This document shows, in pieces, positions 1-15,000 of a DNA stretch of 64,000 bases. Where the stretch lies: NCBI GenBank assembly GCA_900708905.1, contig CAADRB010000019.1, positions 1,771,161 to 1,835,160 on the forward strand, written 5' to 3'. The first letter of the stretch is position 1; every line of letters starts with the position of its first letter. The stretch is from Hymenolepis diminuta. Lineage: Eukaryota > Platyhelminthes > Cestoda > Cyclophyllidea > Hymenolepididae. The notes beneath the pieces were generated by a model that saw nothing but the letters and a program-made list of their open reading frames with translations, had not been told where the DNA came from and did not search any database. A program made the translations under genes and the position numbers.

Positions 1-3000
1 AAACTAGAAATCAAATTATAATCGGCGCCATTAAGGGGCAAAACACCGCCCAAAATTGTTCCGCCCTCAATAACCACCTCACTTCACTTCCCCCCACCCT
101 TTCCTCTTGTTCTCCGCCTAATGCACACATAGGGGGAGAAAGCAGAGTGTGGATGTCGCCTTACTTCCCCTTCTTGGAATTGTGGTTAAAATATTCGCAG
201 CATCACGCAAGCAGCAGGCACAGGGGATCTCTTTATCCCTTTCCATTGCACTCCCCTCTCTTTCCCTCCCTCTACCCCCAGTGCGTGTTGAGGTGGTTTT
301 GATGACACCTCGGGTTGAGAAACTCATATCCACACGAGCACAACACACTTAAAATTCGTGCCCACCCACCCTAGCCTATCCGAAGTGTGTTTAGGGGATA
401 AGCGTGCATTAGACGAGGTAGTGAGAGAACCCAACTCTCTCTTCCTCAAGGACTGATGAAGTGAGATTATCTCATCCTGTCATCCAGTAGTACTACTCTC
501 CCGCCTTCTCTGACGCCAAAATACCACGAAATATGCATATAGTTCGCCGATGATCAGAGTAGTAGTTTAAAGAAAATGGGTAATAACACTTGCGGCTAAG
601 AAGATTGACTTTAAATTCTTTTATGTTAATGCGCTGCAAACCTATTTTCCACATTTCGAATAAAATGATCAGTTGAAAAGCGAAGAGGTTCCAAGCTATT
701 TGGGTTGTTTATCATTTTGTCTATTGTCACATACGAAGACTTCAATATAAACAGGTCGAAAGAGTTTGGTTAATAATCAAAATTACTGACTTATTGTTTC
801 CTCCGTTGTTTTCAATCCAACAAATTGAGTGAACATAAATGAGGTATTTAAATATAATTCCTTTATTGCCACTGGTTAGTCATTATAAGACGTTATAAAT
901 TTAATAAAACTGTTTATAAAAATGTCTTTGTCACATTAGTGACGTTTGAAGGTGAGTACGATGACAGTTTTTGTTCAGACTAACTATCGAGATGCTAGTT
1001 TCAGCGTGCACTAGCGTATTTTTAGGACTAACCATTCGTGGCAATTGTACATTCCAAGATAAAATATAAAATCTCCAGGTTCGAATTATGTTTTTCGGCC
1101 TTCTATCAAGAGTGTACTTCAATTATTTACAACAAATGAACCCTGAGAAATAAATGACACATATATGTGTTCAGTTTTGCATTTTTTAAATTTAAACTCG
1201 ATATCAAGAAAAAATTTCATCAGAGATCCACATGTTACACATTTTAAAGCTAAGAAATTGAGATTTCTGGAAATGCAAAATTCTGCTCTTCGCAAAGTTG
1301 GTTTGGTATTAAAGACAACAGCTAGGCATTTATTTAAAGAATATTAAATTCCGAGGATTAGACTTCTAAAAGATATCATTGCTCTGTTGTCTTTCTCAAT
1401 ATGATGGCATTTAGGCCCTACATTATGTTTCAATTAATAGATGAGTACCTCTTCCCAAACTTAATGAGATGTTATCTTGGAATTATTTTCAATGACACAC
1501 AACAAAAGCGAAATAACTGCTTAATTAAGAGAGATCTCAGATAACTATGTGCTTATCTAAAATTTTATTTAATTAATTTTACTTATCAAGATGAGGATTA
1601 ATTTGCACTTGCAAAATATTTTACTGAAAATACAAAAACAATATGTGTATATATATCCGTGAAGAATTCTTAATTTCAAATAATTTTATCTATGAAAGAG
1701 CATTCATATTTATTTAAATTAACGTAGCATTTTCAAATAACTGGAAATACTTTTAAAAATTTTTGAAATATATTACGAATAAGCAACTCACATTATTGGT
1801 ACTTATCCATTTCAGCCAATAATTTTGTTTGGTAATGATTATTGGTCACATATTTAGGTGGAACGAACGGATACAGTTGAAGCTTTGTAATTCATTAAGA
1901 AAAGGCATGAAGATTTTCCAAACCTGAAAAAGGACTGATGTCAGGAATATCAATAGAATAGCTCCAACGTTTTTAACTACTGAATGTAATCGCCGATGGT
2001 TTTCTCACCTGTATCAACCATTGGATCAGAATGCCAGATTTTCAAAACTAAGAGCATTCAAATAAGAGAATGTATTTGATATTTATCCCATTTATCGGCC
2101 AAATAAAATGTTCAGATTTTCATGGCTGTACGATCACTTGCAATATTAACTGCAAAGCCTGGAATAGCTAATCTCCCATTTCAGTCTAACTTATCCAGAA
2201 ATAATGTTGTATGACCAATTGAATAAATGTAATGGGTAAATGTTAGCTGATCTAGAATGGGGTCGGTTAATGAGTTCAATCTAATAAACGGAATAAAATG
2301 CAGACAATGGAGGTATGTTTACATATTAACTAAGCCACCTTCATCTTGATAAATGGGATCACCGATAAGGTATTGAATCTATAGTTCTGTTATTTGTAAA
2401 CCATTGAACATTCGCACACTCTGAATTCTTCCGCATTATGATTTTAACTCAATAGGTACATATCCTATTCCACTTCTTCTACCTCCAACTACTTAAGAAG
2501 TATAAATTTAAAATACATTGCATGGTAGTATTACATTTGATTTCAAACTACTCAAACTGCTAGTGGTTCCTGAAGACAGCCCTTCACGAGATTAATAGTT
2601 GAGGCGCTTCGAAGACGTAATCCCATGATATTTATAATGTCCCTCAAGAATAGTTTATCCGTTTGAGTGTGGTTTCCCCATTTAATCTTCACATATCACT
2701 AACTGCCTTTCTGATTAACGAAAATTATAGCGTTTCTGCTCTAACGCATGTCTTGATACGAAACTTCCTATCACGAACATAGTAAACACCGATGGCAACA
2801 CTGAAAATATCGCCACGGACATTTATGATGAAATACGATTTTAATGAGTGCCGTGCTCAGATATTAACTGATTAACTGTTCAGTGATTAACTAGATATAA
2901 AATGAAATTCATTCATAGGTCACTTCGGATGTCTGTGAATTATTCAGACCAAGAAAGAGAGGATTTTATGAAAAGCTTGTGTTTGTAGCGCAAGATACTG

Positions 3001-6000
3001 ACTAAAAATGTTGGCACATACTTCATACTGTTCCTTAACCTTGAATATTTACAAATAATGAAAAAGGTAATACTTTTATTTAATGTAATATTGATAATAA
3101 AGCTTCTATTGATATGTGATGGTAAAAGTCCTCTCTCACTTAAGATACCCAACCCGTCTTAAGTAAGTTATTTCACCTAATTCCATTTTACAATTAAATT
3201 AACAAACGAGCTTTGACTAACTTAAGTTGAAAGCATTTACATTCAAGTAGATTTAATTTACATTAAAACACGCCCAGCATTTTAACATAGTTTTTATATA
3301 TCTTGCGTTAAAAAGATTCTTCAAATCATTTTCCAACAATCTCACTAAAATTTTAATAGCCTATGGGTATAAAATAGTTTTAAATTCTTTCAAATAAAAT
3401 ATCCTAATGACAAATTTGACAATTGAAGGACACATCTTTAAGAGCTCAGTCAATCATCTTATTTAAAAGTAGTGCAAATGAGTGCAGATAAAGTGATGAG
3501 AACTATATTGAAAGATGTTGAATGTTCCTTTTCAGAACCATTTTAGTGAGATGAGAGCTAGAACGCCTTAATTTCAAGAAGTCGAATTTGATACTTGGGA
3601 TTTGGATTTATTTGCTTATTTTAACTTATAGTTCTTTTAGTTTAAAATGTTGAATAGGACACGAAACATCTAACAGTAGGGCATTCAAATACATCTGGCG
3701 TTATATTTAAATACGGTGATCCCTTCAGTAACACAGAAGAATTTCTTTATTGACTGCAAATGGTATTACTTTCCACTTTATCTTGAGACTAGGCTTCATG
3801 AGCTATGGGGTTTGTTTATTAGACTAGATTGCATCAAAACTTTCTCCCCTTCTAGCTTAATTTTTCCTAGTTATTAATAGTGTGATTCTCTTCAACATAA
3901 CCAATTTAGAAATTTATTTTATCAATTCACTAAATTCTATATAAAAGGAAAGAACCTTTTACAGACAATATATGTTTCAAATAATACTAAATGAGCATTA
4001 TTAAAGCACTTTTTTCTAGATTCACCTTTGTGATCACTCCAACGAAAATGTCCTTAATTATTTCGATAATTTCGGTTTCCTTGTAAAGTATTTAGGATGA
4101 GTATGAGTTAATTGTGTAGAATATTATACATTTCAAGAAGTCGATACGCACCGGTGATTGAGTGCGGACTATTTAATATTAGCACGTATAAGATATACAT
4201 TAGAGGCACTCAAGAATGTGTTGTAAAATTCCCTACTTAAAAACTCTTTGAAAATTGTATGATAGGAGGTAAATGGGCCATTAATCTATCCAAGGAGGTA
4301 ATAGAGACCATTCCCGTTAACAGAAATATGTTTCTAAAAAAGTGGGGAAAAGGAAAAATCATGTGTGTGTTCAATTTACTCTTTTTAAAATCAGGGCTTT
4401 AAAAGCTATAAATGAAATAATTAAGAACATTAATCAATACCTAGAGATGTACTCTTTAATCACCCCAGATTTCGAATTTGTTTAATGTGCATTTTTTATT
4501 TTTATTATACTAGCTGGATATCATTTACATAACCTCGAACTATAGTTTTATCTCACTACCATTGGGAATCTCAACGAAAGATGCATGGTTGTATCTGGGA
4601 TAAAAGGAGTGATTAAATATTTTTAAGTAATTTAAGGACATTGACATGGGCGTATTTAATGATAAGGAGAATTGTGCAAATTCTATAATTGTTTTGGAGA
4701 TCTGCAAAACAAAATACAACAAATTTTACCATCAAATATACCATTAAATTCTACTGGAAATGAAAGGAAAGAAGCTTTAAGGAGAGTATAATAAAATAGT
4801 AGGATAGACATTATAGTGATGGAAAACAACAATTGCGGAAATACTTTGTTTCATCGGATTGGCAATGCGCAAACTGGCAAGGAAAGCTATTTACAATCTG
4901 CAAATGATTCATCACTTATCTGATCTTTTTCAAAATATACAGATTTTCTGAGGAAATAAGATCGGTCTATTCACTCCAAATATTGTAAATTGCCTCAATG
5001 GAATGGAAAGAAAGATATATTCCAGCGAAGCATTTGTTGCATATAATATGCATATCATAATCACTTAAATAATTTCATAAGAAGCAAGAGCAGTTAAAGC
5101 GTCACCTATTACACTGTCAATAATAATTCTAGTCGGATTTTAAGAGATATTTGATCGGAAGGAGACGAATTAATAACCTCAATAAATAAAGATACTGAGG
5201 TGATTGTCTGCACGCATTCCCCAATTTTTCAGATGAACAATAAAAAATGAAATGTCTAACCTCCATCTCACTTCTTCTTTCCCCCCTCCCCCCAAATTAA
5301 GACTTTCAGTATACGTACTTACTTGGCTGTAAATAATCAAGCAATTATTATAACAAACAAAAATTATTTTTCACAAGAGAGTGTGCACAATTCTTTCGAG
5401 AAAACGTACTATTCTAAATCTACAAAATGCAAGAAATCGGAATCGTTTATGTTGAGCATACTTACACTGATTATTAAATCTTTTATAGCTCAATAATTAC
5501 CCTCCAGATATAATTGATGCCCCTTTGTTCGTTAAATGAAATAGGTACTTGAAATAAGTTCAATTTGATAAATGAATATGTATGTAACTACGCTTTGTTA
5601 TATTGATATTTACTTAAATAGTAAAGTATAAATAACCTTGGATAATATTTATTCAATGTCCCTTTTTAAAAAAACCTTTGTGACATTAAGATGCTGAGTA
5701 GCTGGTGTTAAATTAAAATGAATGATGTAGACGATAGCCACCAATTAAAAATAGTTCAGTCTATTCTCCATTTAAGTTAGTCACCGAATTCCCCACTGTA
5801 AGCCTCTCTGAAATGGTTTCCTACATGAGCAGTTACCTCTGTCAGATCAATGACGAATGCAGGCAAATTCCTTACAATTTTTGTTTTTCACTACCTGTTC
5901 GGCTCTCCAAAAGCCAGTCTAATTGCAAGTATCATTTCTCTCTTCCCCTATCTGGACGTGAAGTGGAATTATTTAAGGTGAATAGATAAGGAGATGGGAA

Positions 6001-8520
6001 GAAGTATGAGAAATGACAGGGGGAACATGTCTATGAATGAAAGGGACTTACTAATTGTGTGACAGCACGGTGCGTCATTGTCGAAGATGACTCATTACGT
6101 GTCACGAGGCTAGCAAGTCAGATTGTGGTGTAAGGGTAGACTCAAATCCAATTATGCGGAAAAATTTGGGACTGAGTCATCGGGACGCGAAAAAACTTCA
6201 AGCACTTCTTATACTTACTGCAGAAAAAGCTGCTGAGAGAATAAGAGCTCAACTACCACAGACGTAATAAAGATTTTTTATTAGCAATTAGACTACCACA
6301 TTCTGGGATGTAGCGGATGCACTTTTATGATTAGAGTGAAATTTTATGACCTGAAATGTACGAATCTACGATCATCGTCTCCTATCCATATAAGAAGTGG
6401 AGATTAAATTTTAATTAATCAACCGATTTTACTCCTCCTCATGGTGGAAATTCCCGTGAAAAGTTAACAAAAAGTATGAAAGAAAAATCCATGTTTAACT
6501 GGAACTTTATTAAAGTATTCGTTGGTTTAGAAAAGGATTTTGCACTCAGATTTAACAAACAAGACATCTTAAGATGGGTTAACAGTATTATTTTCGATTA
6601 ACCGTTCCTGGATTGCTGTTCCTTCAAATTTTGTATTTTTATGATATTTTAAATGATATAATAAATTTCGAACGAGTTAATAACACAAGGAATTTTTCGG
6701 CTCTAAAAATACGATTGCTGCTAAATGAATGTTTAATACAGTTGAGCTGCAGTATAACTATTTATTCAGTTTCTGCATAATATACCTAAATTGAAACGTG
6801 CTATGAAAACAATGAGATGCTCCAAGAATATTCTTTGCCTGTCTGGTGTACAAGTCTGTATTTTCATTAGATGGTTCATATTGTACTAATATTTATGTTC
6901 ATGACTTATTTGACCCAAGTTAAGACTACGGCTGCGTCTGATTAGTCCTAATCCAAAATTGGACTAGAAATTGGTCTGACTGACGGTTTCAGGTTATAAA
7001 GTCACATGCAAGGAAACTCAGTATGTCTGGAATTTAGGAAATTGAATCTTGGTCGGTAGTGCATATAGTAACAATCATTTGATATATTAAACTATTTTGC
7101 TATGTGCTGGTCGGCCAATCAAATAAATTACATTAATTTCTTACAGTCGAATGGATTTGGTCTTTGGAATTTGGGGAGTTTTTCGTTTATTACTCGACAC
7201 AGGTGTTGAAATTCCGTATCATTTCAGGCATTTCGCCTTTTGTATGTTTTCTTTAGAGGTAAATCTTTTTCCTGCACAATTTCTTAGTTTTTAATATACT
7301 TAGATTAGAGACAATATTTGATAGATGACGTTTTAATCATTGATCTGTTAAATAAGATTTAAAGTATTTAGAAGTAGAAACGTTGTAAAGGTTCACTGAC
7401 TATCTCATGGTATTTAGCATTTATGAGAAGATAACTCCCGTTAATTAAAACACGTTTTGTCTTAAAAATGTATATGCAATATTTCATGCTAAAACCAGTT
7501 ATTAGCTCCTCAAAATTTTAACTATTTAAAATGTAAAGTTGTCAAATCGTCAAATCCCGAAGGAAAGACTCCTTATCAATAAATAAGACCAACAGTTCTC
7601 CGGTTCTACTGAAAAAATTTTCAGAAACTTGTCAACGGAAAAGAAAGTATACTTGAATATTTAATTACAGGTTCTGGTAAAACTGTGTGTCGATAAGGAT
7701 TAGATATCTCTATCCTTTTTTAGGTTTTCAGTTCATCATAAGAGAATCAGCAGACAGACATTGTCATTAGTAGCCAGATCATATTTGTCTTATTAATACA
7801 GATCCTTTTTGTATGATCTTGTTTGATCAATGCAGTTTGTTCTCTCGCAGTGCTTCAGAAGCTTCAATTGCGAATGAAAGACTTCAATTAATACTGGGAA
7901 CTTTCCTAATCTCCTTTTACCCAAATTTGAATCTCTTCCATTATGAATGAATTGAGGATACTCGAATGTGATTTGCTTAATTACATAACAACATCTATAA
8001 ATGATGATTGTATCCACAACTCACTAACCGAATTTCATTTGCAAAATTGGGCATTACATGTTAAAGATTTAAACCATGAGATTTTGCACCTTTTAAATGA
8101 TTACGAGTGAAATAATAGCAATCCTCAGTCCAGCAGATTTTTTCGCATACTGTCTACTTTCAATAACAATTTGCCATTTATATGTAAAAGTTGTGTACAT
8201 TATACTGGACTGACAAGCTTTAAAGTCCTTCATTTGGGAAAGAGAATAGCGGAGTTCAATTTATAACTTTTTAAATCTTCCCATTTTTTCCTTACTCAGC
8301 ACAGATGTGTAAATATTAGTTCATGTCACCCACCTGCTTATATCAGTGCTGAGTATATTTCTCATCAGAACTCTTCTGTAAGGGATTTTGATGTTAGGGT
8401 TATGAATAACATTCTAATATATGACAATTTAATTATGGCCACCTTCTATAATATTTGATGTTTGGTTTGTGCTAGCAAGAAAATTTATGTGTTTCTACCG
8501 ATAATTTTGCTTTCCTCTGC
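1..8520. other. Gene-poor intergenic region
   Basis: No open frame here resembles a known protein, and the short open stretches are the length expected by chance in AT-rich DNA. Positions about 60-560 are richer in G and C, with pyrimidine-rich runs and CG dinucleotides. They look more like a promoter or 5' UTR than the flanking DNA. A 5779-5990 stretch on the plus strand is open for about 60 codons and cysteine-containing, but has no convincing splice sites. Nothing else was recognised. Confidence 0.6.
60..560. promoter_or_regulatory. GC-richer promoter-like island
   Basis: This stretch has C-rich and CT-rich runs (for example around 85-120 and 240-285) and CG dinucleotides. It contrasts with the AT-rich sequence that follows. 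Two overlapping open frames on opposite strands (118-348 minus, 149-352 plus) are probably a by-product of composition. It could be a promoter or 5' UTR of a gene lying left of the window. No initiator or TATA element was identified, so this rests on composition only. Confidence 0.25.
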
Positions 8521-8526
8521 TTTATT
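8521..8526 (-). terminator. Candidate polyadenylation signal of the protocadherin gene
   Basis: The plus-strand hexamer TTTATT reads AATAAA on the minus strand. It is the first canonical signal I find downstream of the stop codon at 9075, implying a 3' UTR of about 550 nt. AATAAA is frequent by chance in AT-rich DNA, so the assignment is weak. Confidence 0.25.
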
Positions 8527-9074
8527 CTCAATATTTTAGAATTAATCAAGTCACTTATTCGCTTAATCTAAATAAAAGTCCTAGAACGTTCAATGGAAAG
8601 GATCTATCTGAGCAATTATTACTTGAAAATTCTCCGCCTATATCCTTGATTTACAAAACTGTTCCAATCATATGACTTAATTGAAAACTAATCAACTCTT
8701 GTTCTCTCATCACTACAAAGTTCAGACATACTTTGATCTAAATAAAATCTATCCCAGTCCTCACAACATGTACACACAATTTTGATCTACACCATATATT
8801 AGTATTTGTCAAATCTTTGGTTTACTTCAGGCTAACCGACATATGAGCCGGTGCGCTCTATACTCCATTGGACTTTTTCCCTTGTTATTCCTTTACCCTT
8901 TAAAGTGGCTTTAAACCGAGAGGTAATCGTGTATGCCCACTGATCCAATTCTATTTAAAATAAGCTGTCCTAAGAACATGTGAAAGCATAAAATAACCAT
9001 TTATAAGTACCACATATGTACACGTCAGAAGCACTTGAATAACTATCAGAGTAAAGGAAGAGCATGTGAAGGTC

Positions 9075-12000
9075 CTAAGAAATGGGATAATTTTGCCACA
9101 ATGAGGAGTATGCACTCCCGTTGTTATTATGCGGAAATGTATTACATCCTGATGGATGATGTTGCTGTGGTGATTGAGTCGTTGAGAAAATGAAATCACT
9201 TCCACCGGAGCTGTCAAATGAAGGTACGTTCTGTGGCATTTGGCTGATTATCTTCTCCTGTCCATAAGGTTTCATACACCAGTTTGAGTGATCTGGACTT
9301 GTGTACCCATATTTGAGTCCGTCTGTCACTAGTCCGTTCTCCATTAGTGGAGCTGATTGAGTGTACACCATACTCAAGGTTGGAGGGGAGTAGAAAGAAG
9401 CTGACGGTTCTTTTAACATTCCATCACCAGGTCTTTGAGTTCCACTTGGAGGAATATTCTTAGCCCGAGAGCGAAGGAGAACTTTTATCATGCATATACA
9501 GCTAATAAGAAGAACCAGGACTATAAGAATAGCAACGCATATCATTATTGTTGTGATGTGTGTCAATCGACTAGAAACTTTTCCGAAAATTGTTCCATTT
9601 CCAGTTTGTCCTAGAGATGTAGATCTCGTCACCTGAACCGTGTCCAAAAGGGGATTTCTTGGACTGATATAGACATAAAAAACCCAAGAAACTTTTTTGG
9701 GAGTTCGACCCATATCATAGAGAAGAACTCGAACTGCATAGACACCTGAAGATGGTCCCTTGTTATACCAACCTGTAGTCAGTTTTCCTGTTGATTGTTC
9801 AAGTTGGAAATATTGTGATCCATTGGTATCATGTTGCAGAGAGTAGATAACTGTTCCATTTTCACCTCTATCAGGATCATGAGATCTGAGAACACAGACT
9901 TTTGACCCAAAAGGAGAGTTTGTATATACTTGTGGGTGATATCCAACGGTAGTATTCGGTTGCGGAAAACGCAAGACAGGTGAATTATCATTTTCGTCAA
10001 GAATAATGACTTGTATAGTTTTGTGAGTTACTCTTGGGGGAGCACCCAAATCTCTAGCAACCAAATTGATGTTATATGTTTCAATATCTTCTCTATCGAG
10101 AGTTCTTTTTGTTACCAGAAGGCCAATGATATCACTCATTCCTCTCACAATGCCTCGAGATGCAAAGGGATCTCGTAAATTGTCACCTTCTGGAATGATA
10201 CCAAATGCACTTCTAACTGGTAGTGTATTATTCTCCGAGAGCTCCAGTCGAATTTCAGCATTGGAGCCCGAATCGACATCTGTACATCGAATTCTGCCAA
10301 CAACGACACCAGGTGGAAGGTTTTCTGAAACTCCTAGAGATTCCGAAATCTGGATGATAGGATCGTTGTCATTAATGTCCATCAGGCGGATTCGAAGTTT
10401 AACGGAAGTTGATAGGCCACCACCATCTTTAGCTACAACGAAAGCTACAATCTCGTCACTGACTTCTCTATCCAGACATTCACTGTTTTTTACTGAAACT
10501 ACACCGGTTACGCTATCGATCTGAAGAATTTCTGGAATACTGCAGCGTCCAGTTCCACTGCTCACAAGTGAATAAGTCAGCCTGGCATGAATTCCTGCAT
10601 CAGCATCTGTTGCAGCAATTTGGGTTACTCTAGTTCCTTCTGAAGAGTGTTCAGGCAATTTTGCAAGAAATTCTGTAACTCCAAACTCTGGATAGTGGTC
10701 ATTGCTGTCGCCAATAGCAACAGTAATTTGAAGGGTTCGATCAGGAGCGTTGCTGGAATCAGCTCGATCGGTACAGATGATCTCAACAGTGACATATTGA
10801 GTCTCCTCATAGTCGAAGATGCCTTCTGTGAAGACGAAGTAGGCATTTGTGGTGACCTCTTGCAGACGAAGAGATGGTATTCCTACTTGCTTGGGCCCGG
10901 TAGGAGCTGGTCTGCAGAAGACCTAAATAGTAACGATATATTATATTGGCATATTGCACCAGACAAACTTAAATTAATAAAGATTCATACGAAAACCTGA
11001 AGTAATTTGGTGGTTTTCCTTCACGCAACTTTTGTATTATATATCATGATTATCTAGAAATATATTACATAAAAATTACATTACGTTCAGAGAAACTTCT
11101 GAATGTCCATCTACGAATCTAAAAGCACCGGATGAAAAGCTGGAAATTTTAATAAATAAAAATCGCTGATTTAAATAAAAAACCAGAAAGAACCCATAGA
11201 TTGATGGCGATCATGACATATTAGGGTTTAGCACCTTTTCAAGCAGGGAATTTGCTTCGATCTTGTTCATTAGTTTGATCAGTCACCACTTTATCAAAGT
11301 GGTAAAATAAGTGCTATAGTAGTACCATGACTTCCTCTATACTAATATGCCCTAACTTAATAATTTTTTAAATTTTAAGCTCTCTGATAAACTAAGAAAA
11401 AGCATCTAAAACACTAGATATATCTGTTTTTAACTTTTACAACCTTATGTTAGACAGATTCCTATTTTTAGAACCTGTAATGTTCCTAAGAGATAAACCT
11501 AAAAATTTCTTTGCACAAGTTGTAATTAATTAAGAAAATGAAATTATATTTTGGGACCCAATGCCAAGATGAAAATATGGCATTGAATTAGACAGTAATT
11601 TTAATGAATCAAACTATTTTGCCTTTGGTCTTTTTTGAACAATGATCTCAAGCCCTGCTATTGAAATCGTGGTGATTAGTAGTTGATGAACTCTCCCGAT
11701 TTTGCTTATTATTATTTCGTTTATAAGTTTTCAAATTATAGATTTACTCAAATTTCTAAAGAGACGTGAATGTCTGAGCATTTGAAAAAAGTAAATAAAT
11801 ACTCGAGACATTTATGGAACTGATTTATTTAATGATTATGATTTATTACTCGCCTTCCTATTGCCTATTAACCTTGAATGAATACACCTAATCTTTTTCG
11901 ATACCACAACAAATCTGGCATTGAAAATAAAGTCAAACGCTTAATTTGAAAGGTTAAATCACTTCCAAAACACTCGAATAAATGTGATGGGTTTAGTAAG

Positions 12001-15000
12001 AATAAAACACAATAGTAACTTTCATAGATATTTATGGTAATGAGTGTAGGATGATTTAAATTTATGTGGAAAGCAGTAAGGCAGAAAATAAAGTTAATTT
12101 TGGTAAAAGTATTAAAAATAAATTCTTATTTAACGGAATGTTTAGAACAAATAATGGGAAGTCTACTGTTTGTTTATTTTGAATCAATAAATATATATAA
12201 ATGTATGTATTTTTTGATAAATGTAAATGAACATTAATAAATGTGTGCGAATTCTGGACAACCAATTACCGCACCCAAATATAAAAACTGGCTGAAGATT
12301 TCCTAAATGTTTTACTGAAAGAATTTCTATTTACTAATATTAAAATACAAATTTTTATACTTATATTCAGTGTATAGATATCCCATTTTTCTGACAAATC
12401 AGAATTCATAAATTTGAAACCTTTCTCACAACCAGTAACTTCTAAAAAATGTTCATTTGTTTCGCATTTTTTCAATATTTGATTTATTGGTGTACTAAGA
12501 CAATTTTTATTAAACGATAGAAAGAATTTTGAACTGTATCCACCATTAGTGGGATAGATTGCTGATTTCGATACAACTCGGATTTAAAGAGTGTACTAAA
12601 AATAACGAGTAAAATTCCGGAAAGGAAGAATTTCTATTCTTCAGTATATAATTTTTGAACGAGGTTTTGGGACAAGAAAGTAAAATTAAAAATTTATAAT
12701 ATTTGGCTTCAGATAATATTAATTCATTGTAAGTTCTTAGATTTATCAAAAAGTTGCATATTTGAATTTTATTGATTAATATTCCAAATTATAATAGTCA
12801 TTATCGGTTGCTTGGGATAATTTTTTTACTCATCTATTAAACCGTAATGTTATGCCAAAGCTAGCAATGACACTTCCAGCACCACAAATCCTCATTACTG
12901 GAAAGGCCTTCCAATTCAAGCTATGAACCTTAATAAATATTTTGGTTATGTTCCATGATCACTATGAGGTCAGACAAATTCAATTGTTTAAAAACAAAAC
13001 TTCCTACTTAAAAGGAGAAATATTGAGAGCTTTATTGAAAAGGTTGTCATAACACTTTGATTTTGGAGAATTTGTCTTAATACGCATATATTTGCCAAAA
13101 ACTATTCTTTAACAATTTTTAAAATATCTGTTAACCGATCTCCAAGTGAAAATTTTATATTTTTGCTTTAATGTGCAATAATACATAGTTCACTAACACA
13201 AACATTCACCTTGTTAAGCTATCACGCATCATAAGTTTAGTGAGAGGTCGCATTAATTAAAATCAAGAAAATCTGGACTTCGTTGTGTGTGCGTGAGGTC
13301 CCAACATATTTTAATTTAAAAGCATGTCTTTTTGAATTTTGAAAAAATGTAATGCCTTTGAAGTCGTATAAGCTGATGCTGAATTCAGATATCATTTATG
13401 ATTCCAAATAAATTCTATTGAGTTAAAGTAAAAAGCATTCCTCCCATTCATCAAAAAACTCTTTGGGAGTTGAAATCAAGAAAGATTGAAATGCTGTTTG
13501 TATGAATTTTGATTTATTTTTTAAAAATGTAATTTCAAATTAAGAATTAATAAGAAACAAAATAGATAGCCTTATGAAATAAAGAATCAAGAATAAAAGC
13601 AAATTTCCTTTAAGTTCTAGATTATCTCTGGTTTCAACTAGGAAAGAACTGATATTAAAGTCTTTTCCCATTCCCTTCACATATATGACTGTTCTTACTT
13701 GGAAAATGAACCATTTTTCCCAGATTCCTACTAATCATTGCAAGGGGTGACTTTCTAAGAAAGTCTTTATGCAATTTTAAATCAGGATACTGATGAGAGT
13801 GTCACAAAATAAACTAATAATAGCTTCGATATTCCATATGTACTAAATACTTCAATTCAGTGCAGTTGACAAAACTCTTGAGAATTGTCATGAATCGCGT
13901 TTGGAAAGTCACCTATTGCATTATACTTCCAAAGGTACGAATGGAAGAAATATGAGACATGACAGACTTCCGACCTAATAATTTATGAATAAATTATTTT
14001 GCAAATTCACTTACACATACGCTATGTTCTTTAACATAGTTTTTCAACTTAAATTAGGGAAAGCCTATGCAACCTGAGAGTATTTGAAAATCAGACTTTT
14101 GAGCTTTGGAGGATGCGAATAGTCAATGGGATTTTTAGAATATGCAGAAGATTTATGTCTTATTACTAACCCGATTGGCCATGCTGAAAAATTTCTGGGG
14201 AATTGCAAATTAATACTAGACAAATATGCCATGGAAATGGTGCATAAACAAATAGTCTGAGTGTGCGCAGGTTCAAATCTGGAATAGTCATGTTTTCAGT
14301 TAGATGGACGCAGAATTTATTGGCTCTCCTATGAATAGAAAAGGTCTAACTGATAATGCTGAAAGACTTAATATTATGACAGGCCAAAAGGCAGATGTTA
14401 ATGCTCAAGCTAGTTCTAAGATCAAAAGTGCCTTCGATTAAAACTCGAGCAAAACTGCTTGAAACATTCATCAAGGTTTTCCTTATTTACAATTTGCCTA
14501 TCATTGTCTATCACAAGGTGGAAAACAGCAAATAAAAGGCTGTTCAGAACACACCTCGACAGATAATGCTGGGCTTGTATAACAAACGACAGATGAATGT
14601 TAAATGCTGGAAAAAATATCTCTAGGAGTTCTCGCCTCACAAATGTGGAAGCGTAGGCTTAACCCTTGAACATGTCTGCACGAAAAAGGCAATAAAATTG
14701 TTAAAATTTTGTTAAATTCTCAATTACCGAAATTGTGAAAATCTAAGATTTCTCATTCATAGAGCTGGCTTATGTAGATCAATTTCGATATGGGTGCAGT
14801 TTGGATGCAGAATTCTAATGAGAAATTAATGTCACGCATAACCCAACACCAACAACAAGTAAAAGTTGTGAGAAAATGGGAAATATTTGGCATGCGTAAA
14901 GAGATACTGATGAATATACCATCACCGAAACACAGATATTCCTCAAGCTGATAGAATTTCTTGTCCAGTGAATAGATATTTCAAGAGCTATGTAAAAAGA

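Noticed and set aside
10066..11000. Open frames of 152 and 117 codons on the plus strand
   Set aside because: They lie opposite protocadherin exon 2 and are its complement; the cadherin frame on the minus strand is unambiguous.
14230..14300. tRNA T-loop-like sequence GGTTCAAATCTGG
   Set aside because: No acceptor stem, D arm or anticodon arm can be folded around it.
14100..14640. Possible retrotransposon pol relic in the protocadherin intron
   Set aside because: Frames are broken and no reverse transcriptase, RNase H or integrase motif could be confirmed.
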